Source: Thunnus maccoyii
Lineage: Eukaryota; Chordata; Actinopteri; Scombriformes; Scombridae
Length of the DNA: 64,000 bases
Direction of reading: 5' to 3'
Assembly (NCBI RefSeq): GCF_910596095.1
Contig: NC_056539.1
Span: 10,543,501-10,607,500 of the forward strand
Part shown: in pieces, positions 28,965 to 53,059 of the stretch
How the letters are laid out: each line of letters starts with the position of its first letter
How positions within the stretch are numbered: the stretch's first letter is position 1
Notes under the pieces: model-generated
What the model was told of the DNA's origin: nothing
What the model saw: the letters and a program-made list of their open reading frames with translations, nothing else
Databases searched by the model: none
Made by a program: the position numbers and the translations under genes

Positions 28965-29405
28965 GTGGGTTCACAATTTTTCAAGACAACAGTTAGGCGG
29001 CCATATGAACAATGAAACAGGTTTTGGTTGCAGTAATCATTCATTCTGTTCATACTGGCCATTAAGAGATCATTTCATAATGTGCTAATGTAAGTGGTGG
29101 GGGACTAAATCCACAGCCCTCCTTCTGTGCAAAAATGTATTTAAAAGTTTATCTGAAGCTAATATGAAGCTTCAGCTGCCCAGATTAGTTAAATAAATTT
29201 TAAGTATCAAATTCCCTCTTTTTTTTGGTTACTATCCTTCCACTGTAGCTCAAAAAGGAACCCTCATTTTAGCTTTAGATAAACTTTTAAATACATTTTT
29301 GCACAAAACAAGGAGAAATAATTACAGCAAAAAAAAAAAACCCACACAGTTTCAATGTTCATTTGGGCCCCTGACTATTGTTTTAAGACAGACTTTTCTG
29401 TCTGT
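28965..29405. mobile_element. MITE-like element with terminal inverted repeats
   Basis: The left end (GACAACAGTTAGGCGGCCAT then ATGAACAATGAAAC) is mirrored at the right end (GTTTCAATGTTCATTTGGGC then CCCTGACTATTGTTTTAAGA). The interior includes TGTGCAAAAATGTATTTAAA and its inverse-like counterpart near 29280-29305. About 440 bp, non-coding. Confidence 0.6.
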
Positions 29406-29555
29406 GAACGTATCCTTTAACAATTCCTAACATTTGGGAAACAAATGCGTGGGTTGTTGTAATGGTATAATGGTATGGCACATGATTGCATTTCTTAGCA
29501 GGGACCACAGATGAAAATGAACTTTCAGCTATATCTAGTGCAATACATGTATCAT

Positions 29556-29722
29556 GAGGAGTGGCCTGGTGGTTAAGACACATACCATATAACCACCACG
29601 TCTCCTGTTCAATTCTAGCCGAGAACTGTTGCTGCATGTCTCACCCCTCTATCCCCCCCCCTTATTTCCTGTCTGCCTCTCTATCAACTGTCCAATAAAG
29701 AAACATTTCTTCAAAAAATGCA
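29556..29722 (+). mobile_element. tRNA-derived SINE
   Basis: The head resembles an RNA polymerase III promoter: A box GTGGCCTGGTGG at 29561-29572 and B box GTTCAATTCTA at 29607-29617, 35 nt apart. A pyrimidine-rich body (CTATCCCCCCCCCTTATTTC) and an AATAAAG/A-rich tail follow. The arrangement is that of a tRNA-derived SINE rather than a functional tRNA: the B box has lost the consensus CGA and there is no intact acceptor stem. Confidence 0.75.
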
Positions 29723-32591
29723 TTGTTCCTGTTAAATAAACAATAAAAAAAATGGCAATGCAAGTACATGAGCAGCTGAAAACAATGCAGGTTTAACAAG
29801 CAGAAAGTTAAATAACATGAAATCTGCTACCTCAAACCAGAAATCATGTCTGGCATATACGTACAGTGTATAGTAGGTTTGTGTTTATGTGCGCCGTTGG
29901 TGCCGAGCCTGATTGCTATACAGTGTGTCCATATGTTATGCACCATAACCATCCACATGTGCTTTCTATTATATCCTCTTGTTTCTCCCTTCAGGCTGTA
30001 GCATCACAGATATTTTATTTTTATGGGAATGCATGAAATCCGAATCACTTTTCCCAATCAAACCCAGGTGGAGTCATGTAAACACCCAGCAGTAAAATCT
30101 GAGAATGAGACACACACGCGCACGCCGGCTTACATTACTTTTCTCTGCACATGCAAACACACATATAGTATGTAATTACATTTTCTCCACAGGAAACAAT
30201 CCTCTATTGTCTGGGTTAGACGTGACACCTGGGGAGAAGTGTTTTAGTCTACAGGCTTAATTATAGGATATCTTATTCCACGTGTGCACATGTAATGATA
30301 TACAAGGCAGATCTTGAGTGTGTCTCTATGATAGAGTGGATAAAAACAGGACTCTGCTTCGTAAGCAATAGTTTTGTAGTAATATGAAACCTGAAAGCTG
30401 AAAAGCTATGGTCCTGTGCTGCTTCACGGCCTGGAGTGCATATGAATGGCTTCATCACTTTAAATCTAGTGAATTTTGTCACATATTACTCTCTCTGTGC
30501 TCTCCTTTCTGTCATGTCTCGCTGAATACAAATTTCTCTTTTGCAAGGAGGTCAAACTACAGAGCCGCAATGCAGGAGCTGGTCTGGATTCTGTCTTACA
30601 GACTCTTGTGGACATGAGTTTTTGAAGGAGGGTCCTAAAAGATAAACTCTCAACAATGACTCTCTCCTACTCATATACCATGTAATGGAGCTTAGTTTAA
30701 GATTTGAGGTCTACGGTCTTTGGTTTGACATGCTGCTGCAAGAGCACACCTGCTGGAGCACCTCACTGATGGTGCCATCACGGACCTTTAGTTGCCTGAG
30801 GACATGAACCGTTCAAACCAGGATGCAGGTGCTCATAAAGGCTACCAGCTGATGTTTAGTGGCCACAAGGGAGAAAGGAAGTGAGAAACCGCAGGAAAGG
30901 CTGTAGGCCCACTAACCTCACCTGTAAATACTCACAGACAGATTCAGCACTGTATTTTATCTACCTGCAAAATCCACCAAATATTTCAACAAAGACTCAC
31001 TAACTGTGCATTACCATGCAATGACAAGGGTTGTGTTTGTTATGTAAGGAGAGTAGCCTAAAATCTTTGACTGGAAAGCCATTTTAATTGAATATCCAGG
31101 CCCTGAACTTTACAGCTACACTGTCAGATTGGAAAAAACAGCAGCTCAGGCCAAGAAGCTCTTTTTTTCCACTTCCTCAGGTCCATCCCAAGCATGCGGC
31201 TTCAATCAAGAGCATTTGTGCACTCAGCTATGATGAGAAGTAATTTCTTTAATTTCAACAGAAAAAGTAACTTCTTAGTAGTTCTTAAACAAAGCACCAA
31301 ATGACAAGTTGATGACCACTTTTCAAACAAAAGAGTGGAAAAAGCTTTATCTTTGTAGAGAAAAATAACATTATTTTTAGGAACTGATGATTGAATCTAA
31401 GTGACGCTGTCCCTGAAGACCAATACACAAGCAATAACACATAATTCAACTCTCTTAACTCACATTAAGATTGTAATAGTTCTATAAAAAAAAGCCCAGT
31501 GTTGTCCATACAGGGTAATATGTCAACTCATTCATTGCCCAGGTTATCATTTGTACACAGTGGCAGCCTGCAGCACGTCGTGAGGTCCTTTTGATGCTGA
31601 AATATTACCTTCAGATCTTCCCTGACAGCCCGTAATTTGGGGGAACAGTGAACCGAGAGACAGAGATGATGAACATCAGACAAACAGATAAACAAAAAGA
31701 GACTGCCACTTGTAAACAGCACAGAGAGAATGAAGAACGACTGTGGAGAGACATCAAGGCCACATGTGCAAACACGGAGGAGGATTTGGGCTCTGACTAC
31801 TGTGTGTGAATGTGTACATGCATCCATCTTCTATAATTATTTGGTTTTCCGTTATCTGTCTGTGCTCAGAAAAAGACCATCTGCCTGTTTGAGAAGTCTA
31901 AGCAACACTTCTATTAATTCATTAATTATCCCACAATGGAAAATACCACAAAAGAAATTTAAGTTCTGTCATATTTCCTGTCACTAGAGCTAAATCACCT
32001 CTGGTTTTGGAGACTCAAGTCAGAAAGAGGCACATAATTCAAAGTTAGAAAATAAGAGGGACAAATGCAAGCTGCTTGGAGGCTACATGTAACCTAATCC
32101 CCCTCAAACGATAAGTGATTAGTGCTGGTTTGGGCAGGGTCGAAGTTCAAGCACGTGTGGGATGCAAAGTCAACAGCGCAGTATTTTAGGGATGATGTTC
32201 CCTGAAATGCTGCTATTTATACCAAATTACAGCATGCACCTCAGCGAGCAGAGCACGCAGCTGGTTTTCTCCTGCCAGAGGCATTGATTTGAAAACACTT
32301 CCAATCAAACAACCTCAGTGTAGAGTTACAGCTAAGCTAAGTAAGCACCGGGTGCCTCCAGTGCCGTGTTTTGAATGTGGGGTTGAAATTACAGCCTTTG
32401 CTGTGGTGTGTGATTCGGGTCTGTATGTGAGGATGTCAGTCAGTCTCCGAACTCTGGAGGGAAGGGTTGCTAATTGAAATGACATGTCAGACAGATGCAG
32501 TGATAACACACGCCTAGTCTGGTTCCTCTATGGGCTCCACTAGCTGCCTCTACAAACCTCTACAAACAACTGTATTTCTTACTGCCACTGA

Positions 32592-32618
32592 GTGTGTGTG
32601 TGTGTGTGTGTGTGTGTT
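32592..32618. repeat. (TG)n microsatellite
   Basis: Perfect TG run of about 27 bp in the inferred upstream DDR2 intron. Confidence 0.9.
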
Positions 32619-35272
32619 TTAGCCTATATACAGTATGTGTACATAATTATGAATCAAGTATCAAATTACACCCAGATATTGTAGTGATGGCCTAAGATCA
32701 AATCCCCCTTGAACGTTGTCTCCCTTTCTGTTTTCCAACTGTCTGCACAAATAAAAAAAAATGCTAAATGTGAGTATGTGATCCACTCTCCTCTGACATC
32801 CACCACAGGCATTTCATATGTTTCCCCATCATAAGCAAGAACTCCTCCATCCTGCTTTGACAAATAACTTATTTACCCAGGTAAAGATGGTTTCCTATTT
32901 ACGCATCCAGCCTAACTAGCACACAATAAAAAGGCCCTAAAAGGAAAAATCCACGCTAACACACTCACTGTCATAAATACTCTTATACTGTCATAAATCA
33001 TCCTTCTGTGGTGATCAGCACATTCCCGGACTTAATTTGAGGTCAAGTTTTGTAATTTCACTTTTTTTTTCCTCAGCTTGCTTTGTCTACTGTTCCCCAG
33101 AACCTGACACTGGATGAACTTGGATGGTTAAAAGAGAATTGACAGCAGAACAAGCAGGAACATGAGTTTCTTAAAGTTAGAAAAACTAAATTACATTCCT
33201 CACTCAAAACACAACATGTCCTGGTCCTGTGCTGCATTCAGGCTTAATGTACACTGCTGTCAGTGCAGAAATAAGTCTTATACCACTTATACAACTGATT
33301 TCTCCTTGAATATTGAATGTTACTTTTGGAATTTGATGTTAACTTTTGATGTTTTTGATGGGGTTTTTTTAACACAGTATTGTAGATGAAGGAAATACTA
33401 CTGTGACATCATGTCATCTACAGTATGTTTTTTGACTTGTCTTCACAATAAGATTAATAAGAATATACCAGAAGTTTAAAGGGTTTTAAAAGTATAAAAT
33501 CATTTTAAGGTAAATTTTCTCTTTAATAACAGTAAGACTGGTTTGCAGTTCCATGCAGTCTGGACATTTGAAGCTTAAGTCTCAGCACAAAAATAAACAG
33601 TAACCTTTACCGAAACACCTAAAAGTACCTGCTGTGCATCCCGCCTGCTGGCCTAAGACTACTGATATGTTTCCATCATGAATAAATCAATAGAATACAG
33701 TTTCTTTTCCATCAATCAATTAAATGTTTAGTCTTAAAAATATACTAAATCATTGCAAATTTCCCTTCACAGGTTTTCAGAGCATCAAGTGATATCGTCA
33801 GACTGCTTATATATTTTGGATAAACAGTCAAAAAACCCAGAGATATTTGATTACAATGGCATAAAACTGAGAAAATAAGAAAATGATCACACTGGGGGAA
33901 ATGGTACAGTAGCTGGAAACAACAAAAAATTAGGATGTTTGCATAAAAACAATTACTTTCATTGATTTATTTTCTGTAAATTGACTAATCAATTAGTTGG
34001 CAAATCATTCAGCAGTATCAAAGAGCATCCACATGAACAGATACTAAACCTGCTCACTTACTGTAGTCGCACACACAGCCTACCAAAATGACCTTATGAT
34101 CACCTTGACCTCTCTGTAACAATCACTCCATTGATCAGCGCCTCCTCTCTTGCGTTTGCTGTTGACTGCTCAAATGTCATAGTTGTGAGCTCCTACGTAT
34201 TCTTAACTCTTCAGATAACTCTTCTGTGTTAAGTTACCAAATAACTTCAACAAGGTTGAAAAGAGGCCTCTGTGTGGACATCTATCACCCACATACCACA
34301 GGAGGATACCGACATACCACCTACGTAACACCTACATAACACTGAAGAACATACACACCACCTCCGCAACACAAAAGAAAGGACATGTTCTCGTGGGATC
34401 GGAAATCTTTTTAAAAGCTGAAACATTTACCAATTCAACTGACCACACTAAACTTTAAGAGAGAGTCCACGCAGCCATGGATGAGTCAGAAATTGCTTTT
34501 CCACAGTTGTTTAACTTTTCCAAAACATTCTTCTAACTACCCAGCCACAAGAAAGCAAGTGAAAATATGAGCTTAATGCAAGACAGTCACACAATTTTTA
34601 CATTAGTTACACTGCTTTTGTCACTCGTAAAAAGAGTAGTTGGTGCCATTCTGCGCAACAGAGATGCAATAAAAACTCCAACCTCCAGTTATCCAGAATT
34701 ACACTTAAATTTTTTTTATCGTCAACAATTTGAGTTTATAAAGGAGAACGCAGAGTTTCATGTATGTCTAGAGTTAAAATTAATTATTTAAAAGTGGAAC
34801 TCCCTCTCAAGTTCTTATGATATTTAGAAGGAGAAGCTCCCATCATTTATATTCCTTTCTTCAACCCTGATGTTACTTTAAATGATGAGGTGCTTAGATG
34901 AAGGAATGAGTCTTAATTACACTTTAAGTCGACCACAACAAAGTAAAACAGTATGTAACAGCTTCTGTCTTAAACAGCTGGATTAGCAGCAGAGCAAAGA
35001 GTTTGAATCTGGCACTGCATCGCTCTACTCTGCTGTCCAGTCTTCTAGTCTGCCATGCAAACAGCAGCTACTTCACACAAAAGGTACATGGAGTTCAAAT
35101 GTGCAACTGAGGCCCCCGCAATATGAAATTCTTCAAGGAAACCTTTAAGTACTCTCACAGGCTTCAAGAAAGCTGATGAGAGTTTTGAGTTCTAACTTTT
35201 ACAGCTCAAACAATGATATAAAACAAAAAAGGTCAGAGTGGAAAATATAAAAAGGAAAAAAGGATGACTTAC

Positions 35273-35430
35273 TTCTAAGATGTTTCTTTCCTTTCAGACC
35301 ATTTGTTCAGAGATGGTTTCAGATTATTCCAGTGAGAGTCAGACGGCTGGATGTTTCAATCCGAGCCCTTCTCTCTCTTGCTCGCTCGCTCGCTCGCTCA
35401 CTCACTCTCTGCCCGTCAGTCGCCTTCACA
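35273..35430 (-). other. ddr2: Candidate DDR2 non-coding first exon
   Basis: On the minus strand a GA-rich, relatively GC-rich segment ends in a strong donor, CTTAGAA|GTAAGTC (exon end 35273). The first coding exon has a clear acceptor at 20926, so at least one upstream non-coding exon must exist. Mammalian DDR2 also has non-coding 5' exons and a long first intron. A GCTC/GCTCA repeat (35377-35404) and the GA tract immediately upstream fit a TATA-less promoter. The upstream limit is a guess. Confidence 0.35.
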
Positions 35431-35487
35431 AGGACTCACTGGGCTGATGTAAGACACCCATGCACATAGGAAAAAAGAGAGGGAGAG

Positions 35488-35489
<2 letters not shown>

Positions 35490-35553
<64 letters not shown>
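35490..35553. repeat. (GA)n microsatellite
   Basis: About 64 bp of near-perfect AG repeat followed by GAAGAAAAAAAAAA. It lies just upstream of the candidate DDR2 first exon. Confidence 0.95.
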
Positions 35554-35557
<4 letters not shown>

Positions 35558-37392
35558 GAAAAAAAAAAACCTCACATTCTGTGGATTCTTGGGAGCGTGC
35601 CAAAGTCCCAGAATTCCACATGCCACACATAAGGTTTCAATTAAGGCCGAATCCAACGCTCAATCAGAAAGCTTTCTTCCTCCTGAAAAGAGCCTTTCTT
35701 TTGACAGCTAGAGGCTGAAGCAACTATAATTGAAGGTAACGTTTGTGCTGCTGTCTTCTAAATCTGTAGGCTGTCATCTCTCATTTCATGACAAACTTTA
35801 AACTTATACTGTTTGTTACCGTTACAATGTATCACATCAAGCATGCGTTTAATATAAAATCATAGATCCAGACTGATCTTTGACTGTGTTAGAAATACCT
35901 AAGAGGTAACTTTTTCTTTTATTAATCTCAGTGGCACTAACTCTGCAATTTGTCACAGCCTTAATGGTCAAACCAGATCCATGAAAAGTGTGAGTCAAGT
36001 GCCAGAGAGAGGTCGTCTCCTACTGACGTCATACGCTGTGTTTTGCTGCTGATGTAGCCTGAACTGTTTGACCAGACTAAAGAAATTCAAAAGTTATTTT
36101 AAAATGTGAGGGCTTCATTCAAAAGATATTCAAACCTCAGAATTTTCTGAATTCTTGGTGTGAAAAAGCAGCCTGTAGAAGAAAAAAGAAAGAAGCCATA
36201 CTGTCCTGCAGCATAGCAGACTCCAGTTGTTGGAGGGAATTTATTACAATTTAAGGATTTTTCTGGTTTTATTGTGTACTTTTGCACATCTCCAGATACT
36301 GTGAAGAACATCTGTGTGGCAGAACTTCATATTCAGATTTCATATAGTTTTACAAAGTGTGGGAAATCTGTACAAAGATCTGCATACAGACCAAGACGCC
36401 GTCAAAGTAGGTGTTTTTCTGCTACCACACTGCAGTCGTAATGCAGTTATGGAGCTGGAGAGTAAGACAGAAAGTGAGTCAGAAAGGAGCCACAAAGAAT
36501 ATTTCCTGAATGGCTGCAGCAGCGTTGCATGCTCTGGCCCATCTTAAACATAAACCATGTGCTGGAAACTCTGATTCAAGACACCAGGAGCTATAATGCA
36601 AAAAGCACACCCTGCAGACACAGGCCAGTGAAAATCACACATTCTCATTTTGTACGCTGATTTGTCAGACAACATGCTAATACTGATTCTTAAAGACCAA
36701 CAATTTTGCAATCCAGAGTAGCTGCCAGTCCAAAAGTTTGTCTGTGTTCTTTATACCATTAAGTGCCTTTACTTGTGCACATATTCAGCATATTAAATGT
36801 TCTCATTTGTCTGGATTCAGCTGCTTCCCCTTTTTTGTCTTTGACTTCTTCCATTGTTTTTTGGTGGACGCACGTGATCACACACACACACACACACACA
36901 CACAAAGAAAACACCTTCAGCAGGTCTTCCAAGTAGGAAACTTCTTTAATAAAGATGATAGAAATCATAGCATCTCTTAAAGCTGAATATCTAATCTTCA
37001 GTGATTACAAGCAGAAAAGAAGCAGATATTATAAATACCCCCCACAGCCCAAACCATGTACCTTGATTACATGAAACATCTTTCTGATAATTTAATCTAA
37101 GTCCAATGTTGTATAAAAATCACTAGGTAGGTAAAATGAGTAGATGGTAATTTCCACCTATAGAGCTTCTATCAATACATAAAAAAATAGGTCTCATAAG
37201 CAAAATAAATAGATGCTCCTGCCAGTCAATATAACAGGGATTTCGTCCTTCATTTCATGCTGTGTTCAAGTGCTCTTCAAAACAAATATGAAGTATGACA
37301 TCAACATACAAAGCAAAGCAAACTTGAAGAGTAAACTGTACACTTCATATTGATCGTTCATTCAGCCTCGTAAACACATGCACGCGTCATTG
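35554..37392. other. Intergenic interval between UAP1 3' end and candidate DDR2 promoter
   Basis: No gene seen. A (CA)n run at 36879-36904 is the only clear repeat. Confidence 0.5.
36879..36904. repeat. (CA)n microsatellite
   Basis: Perfect CA run of about 26 bp. Confidence 0.9.
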
Positions 37393-37398
37393 TTTATT
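37393..37398 (-). terminator. uap1: Candidate UAP1 polyadenylation signal
   Basis: AATAAA on the minus strand, 90 nt downstream of the UAP1 stop codon, would give a very short 3'UTR. Confidence 0.45.
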
Positions 37399-37487
37399 GC
37401 ACAGCGATGACATCACAGTTTCTCCCTGCAAACGTTGAGAGACAAAGGTTGTGCTCTTTGGGTTGTCCCTCTTTCTCTCTCGATTCT

Positions 37488-49559
<12,072 letters not shown>

Positions 49560-49591
49560 GATCGACGATGCTGTAGATGAACTCTGCCACA

Positions 49592-50834
49592 CTGAAACAC
49601 AAATTCACAAAAAGAGAGATGAGAATTTGGAGGGGTGGTTACACGTGAGCAGTGCTATAGTTACACACACAAACACTGAGTCATATTCTCAGCAATATTT
49701 CTGGAAATTACATCAAGCAGAGTTTACATTCTACAACTACACACACACATTACATATGCTGGATTATATTTCCGATGATTAAAATATTAACAGCCTATAT
49801 ATGTTTAGACACAAAACAACAATTAAATCATAATGCAAGGACGGTATTCTTCACCAGATTTCCTGCGACCAGGCTGTAGTGTGAGGAGATAAAATTTACA
49901 GAGTTGACGGCTTATCAAAAATTTCTTAGGTGATGGGGTTATTCTGGAGATTAGACTAAGTATTTGTAAAACCCTAGTAAGACAAGCACAACCGGTGACA
50001 ACTTCATGCAACTACCAACAGAATATTTATATCTATAACTGGTACAGGAAGTAAACTCTTAATTGAAGGAACTACAGGAATGTTTCATTATTCTTTTGGT
50101 TTAAACCAACACCCATAAAAAGCAGCTTGCTGGACCAGTAAATTATAACACTGCTTCTACAGGAGTGGATCTGTTTGCATTTGTATGACATGCAGAGGGT
50201 GACAGCAACATACTGCCCATTTAATTCATTTAATTGAAACTAAAAAATGTCAGACATAATAGTCGTCATATTATTCAGACTTGACCTCTTACCAGGCGCC
50301 CCATTTTTGTGCACAAGCAGGAAAATAATGTACCCAATATATGAAAGTTGTTGTTTATCTACACTATCGATTACAGCCATAACCCTCATTTAAGGGGTAA
50401 ATTTTTAACTTTTACAACCAAGTGATGGTGAAAATAGGCTTAAGTGTGGGACAGTGTCGCAGAACAGGTTAAAGTCTCCTTAAAACTTTAAAACTTGAGG
50501 TTTCTAGGAGGCTGTTTCGAGTTTTCTATATGATTTTGAAGTTAAAGCTAACTACCCTTACCAACACACAGCAGAGATGCCTCGCCTCGTCAAATGTGCA
50601 CGATATTAGCAAAGCATAATAAGACAGACTGCTGACAGCTGAAAATAAACTCAAATATTCACAATAAGCGTGTCTCCTACTATGTACGTTAAGCTAACCT
50701 GACATTTATCAATCACTGGGGTTAGCCGCCACCTACAGCAGCAGCAGTACTGACAGCTAACCGGCTAACTGTGGAAGAAACGGTTATCTCAGTGAAAACA
50801 TAAAACATTTATGAATGAAATATTAAACTCTCAC
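49592..50834. other. UAP1 5' intron
   Basis: Between the candidate non-coding exon and the first coding exon. Nothing recognised. Confidence 0.45.
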
Positions 50835-50936
50835 CGCATACAAACACTCCCGACGGCTGTAAGGCTGTAAATGCCAGTAACTGAGAGAGGTTTCTCGTAC
50901 TGGCTACGAAGCATCCCACCCGGACTACACCTCCTG
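50835..50936 (-). other. uap1: Candidate UAP1 non-coding first exon
   Basis: The minus strand reads GTTTGTATGCG|GTGAGAG, a strong donor, just below a promoter-like region. It would splice to the acceptor at 49591. The 5' limit is inferred. Confidence 0.5.
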
Positions 50937-50944
50937 TTACGTCA
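50924..50944 (-). promoter_or_regulatory. uap1: UAP1 promoter elements: CRE and ZNF143-like ACTACA motif
   Basis: TTACGTCA at 50937-50944 is a near-consensus cAMP/ATF response element (TGACGTAA on the minus strand). ACTACACCTCC at 50924-50934 resembles the ACTACAANTCCC promoter motif. They lie next to each other and close to the inferred transcription start. Confidence 0.4.
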
Positions 50945-51839
50945 CGCTTAACGTGGCATTAACGGCGCTCGTGTGCATGTGTGCGGGACAAGTACGAGTG
51001 CTGCGTTCAATTGCTCCTCGTAAATTTAAGCACTGATGGCAGAAAGAATTGTAGCAGTTCACGTACTGTTCAGCCAATATCTGGAAAACTGTTTGTCAGA
51101 AAAAGTCAGTGTCAATGAAAAAATCCTATATAACTAGTTTGTGAATACAGTGTTGTTTTAAATATGTTATATGTTATATAGACCTACAGCTCCACCAGAC
51201 CCTCCCCAGGGATGTAACACCACAAATAAAATAACGTTAAATAAAAATGTTTGTATTTGTGTGGGCGCTCACCTTATAGTTCTTATAATTCACTGATGGA
51301 TGGGTTTCTGGTTGGAATTATAGTAACACAAAAAGGCCACAAGCTGATGCTTTTGCCCTGGTGATTGATGCCATCTGAAGGTTTTGTGGTCCACTCATAT
51401 CCACCACTTCAGGAACATTTTGCTAAAAGTTAAACAATCAACATTGAGGTATTCCTCTTTTTTTGAGAACAGATTTATAAATCAGTAGGACTACCTGTCC
51501 AAGTCCACAATATATTGTCATTTAAATCCCTGCAGTAAGCCTATTAGCTTATAATATCACATATATTTTCTTAATGCTTAATATTCACCTGTATGAAATT
51601 AATTATTCCATCTATTGAAACTTTGGAATCCCTGAAATTTGAATTAAAATCATAAAGACCTTTAAAATACCTTGAAACAGTCTGCAATTATGCAGAAAAA
51701 CTAATGTGTGGATACAGATTTGTTTTATGTATTGAGTAAAATGTTTTAAAAAAATGTATATTTTCCTCTTACTAACACAAAGGGGAGTTTGATCTAAACT
51801 GCTCATATGATGATGCTGCCAACCTTTTGGAGTAAGCTC

Positions 51840-52300
51840 AAACTTTTTTAATCTCCACTACGCACAGACTCATTCAATTTCATATCTTGCACAGAACATA
51901 CTTTACACCTGTTAAGATGCACAAATTTAACAATAATATCTCACCCATGTGCCAGAAATGTAAAATCACAAATGCAGATCTTTTACATATGATCTGGCAT
52001 TGCCCAATGATTGCAGAGTTTTGGGAATATATTACCAAAACTACCTCAGAAATTATAGAAAAGAATATTCAACAGGATCTTAAAGTGTGGAGACTTGAAC
52101 CCATTGAAAATAAATAACTCTGTTAAGCACTTCATTTTACTTCCCAGTACAGCTGGGGAACAATACATTTTAGTACACTGGAATTCTGACCTCCCTCTGT
52201 CATATAAACATTGAATCAACATCCTGCTGTACTCCAGAGAAAATCCCCCTACAATGTCAGGAGAAGGCCCACACACACACACACCTCAACTCAAATGTGA
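51840..52300 (+). mobile_element. LINE ORF2 C-terminal fragment (L1-type)
   Basis: The frame at 51887-52117 encodes HRTYFTPVKMHKFN, a cysteine/histidine knuckle CQKCKITNADLLHMIWHC, and PMIAEFWEYI. That Cys-x2-Cys-x7-His-x4-Cys plus FW arrangement is the usual C-terminal end of L1-like reverse-transcriptase ORFs. The frame then breaks. A 5'-truncated, dead insertion between UAP1 and UBXN6. Confidence 0.7.
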
Positions 52301-52345
52301 TAGCTGATACTCAGTTGCTGTTTTATTGTTTAGCATTGTTTATTG

Positions 52346-52348
<3 letters not shown>

Positions 52349-52389
<41 letters not shown>
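52349..52389. repeat. (TA)n microsatellite
   Basis: About 41 bp of perfect TA followed by CACAC, between UAP1 and UBXN6 and just beyond the LINE fragment. Confidence 0.95.
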
Positions 52390-52394
<5 letters not shown>

Positions 52395-52976
52395 TTTTTA
52401 TTATGACTTTGTTTTTAAATACTATGTGCAAAGAACCAAACCAAACACAGAGGTTTGGTGAGTGTCAGATGGTTGCAAGTCTTTTTGTGCTGTCATTGTT
52501 ATTTTAAATTAATGTTCATTGTATGATTTTATTGAGTATCACTGTTCTATTTACTTTTTTCTCCTATTTTATTGTTTGTATTTTGTTTTAATTATTATTG
52601 TTGAAAAATGTGAAATACAGAACAAGCACTTTCACCTCTAAACATGCTAATTGTGCTTTAAAATATAATAAAACTAAATATTTTGCTGAAATTATTTGTT
52701 TAAATTTGCTATGTACACATATATTGCTCTGCTAGAAATGCTTTAGGCTACATGAGTTGCACAGACAGGCCTGTGTACTTCTGATCGACTCCACTTTATT
52801 TTACAGTTCTGAGCTCGACCACACGGTGGCGACACCAAAGTTTACGGACCGGAAGCAGTTTTCAGTCAGCTGAAATATTTTGTTTTGGTCCTCCTCCCAT
52901 CATAAGTTAGCCCCGTGCTCTTCGTCTAATTTGTGCTTCTGCAATCAGATTTTATCCCCACTGACAGCTTAAAGAC

Positions 52977-53059
52977 ATGAAGAAGTTTTTCGATGACATT
53001 AAGAAGGATATCAAGTTTAAATCAGCCGGTCCTGGGAAGAAACTAACGGAAGAGAGCGG
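52977..53059 (+). CDS. ubxn6: UBXN6 exon 1
   Basis: ATG at 52977 (context GACATGA); encodes MKKFFDDIKKDIKFKSAGPG and KKLTEES. Donor GCGG|GTAAAC. Confidence 0.95.

Larger units (their letters stand above)
20927..35272. other. Large upstream DDR2 intron (inferred), 14 kb
   Basis: Lies between the acceptor of the first coding DDR2 exon and a candidate non-coding exon at 35273. Apart from the repeats listed separately I see no exon-like or RNA-gene signal. A GC-richer patch at 21340-21480 could be an alternative 5' exon or promoter, but I cannot show it. An AGGTTTAAGG / GGGTTAAAAT-type low-complexity repeat lies at about 27000-27115. Confidence 0.4.

Noticed and set aside
29556-29640. Possible tRNA gene
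   Set aside because: A and B boxes are present, but the B box is non-consensus, there is no closed acceptor stem, and a SINE body and tail follow.
32666-32863. Minus-strand ORF with GGVLAYDGETYEMP
   Set aside because: Looks protein-like at a glance but matches no family I know, is short, and has no flanking exon pattern; likely chance in an intron.
35377-35404. CTCG/GCTC run as a CRISPR-like or regulatory repeat array
   Set aside because: A simple tetranucleotide microsatellite with no spacers; eukaryotic context.
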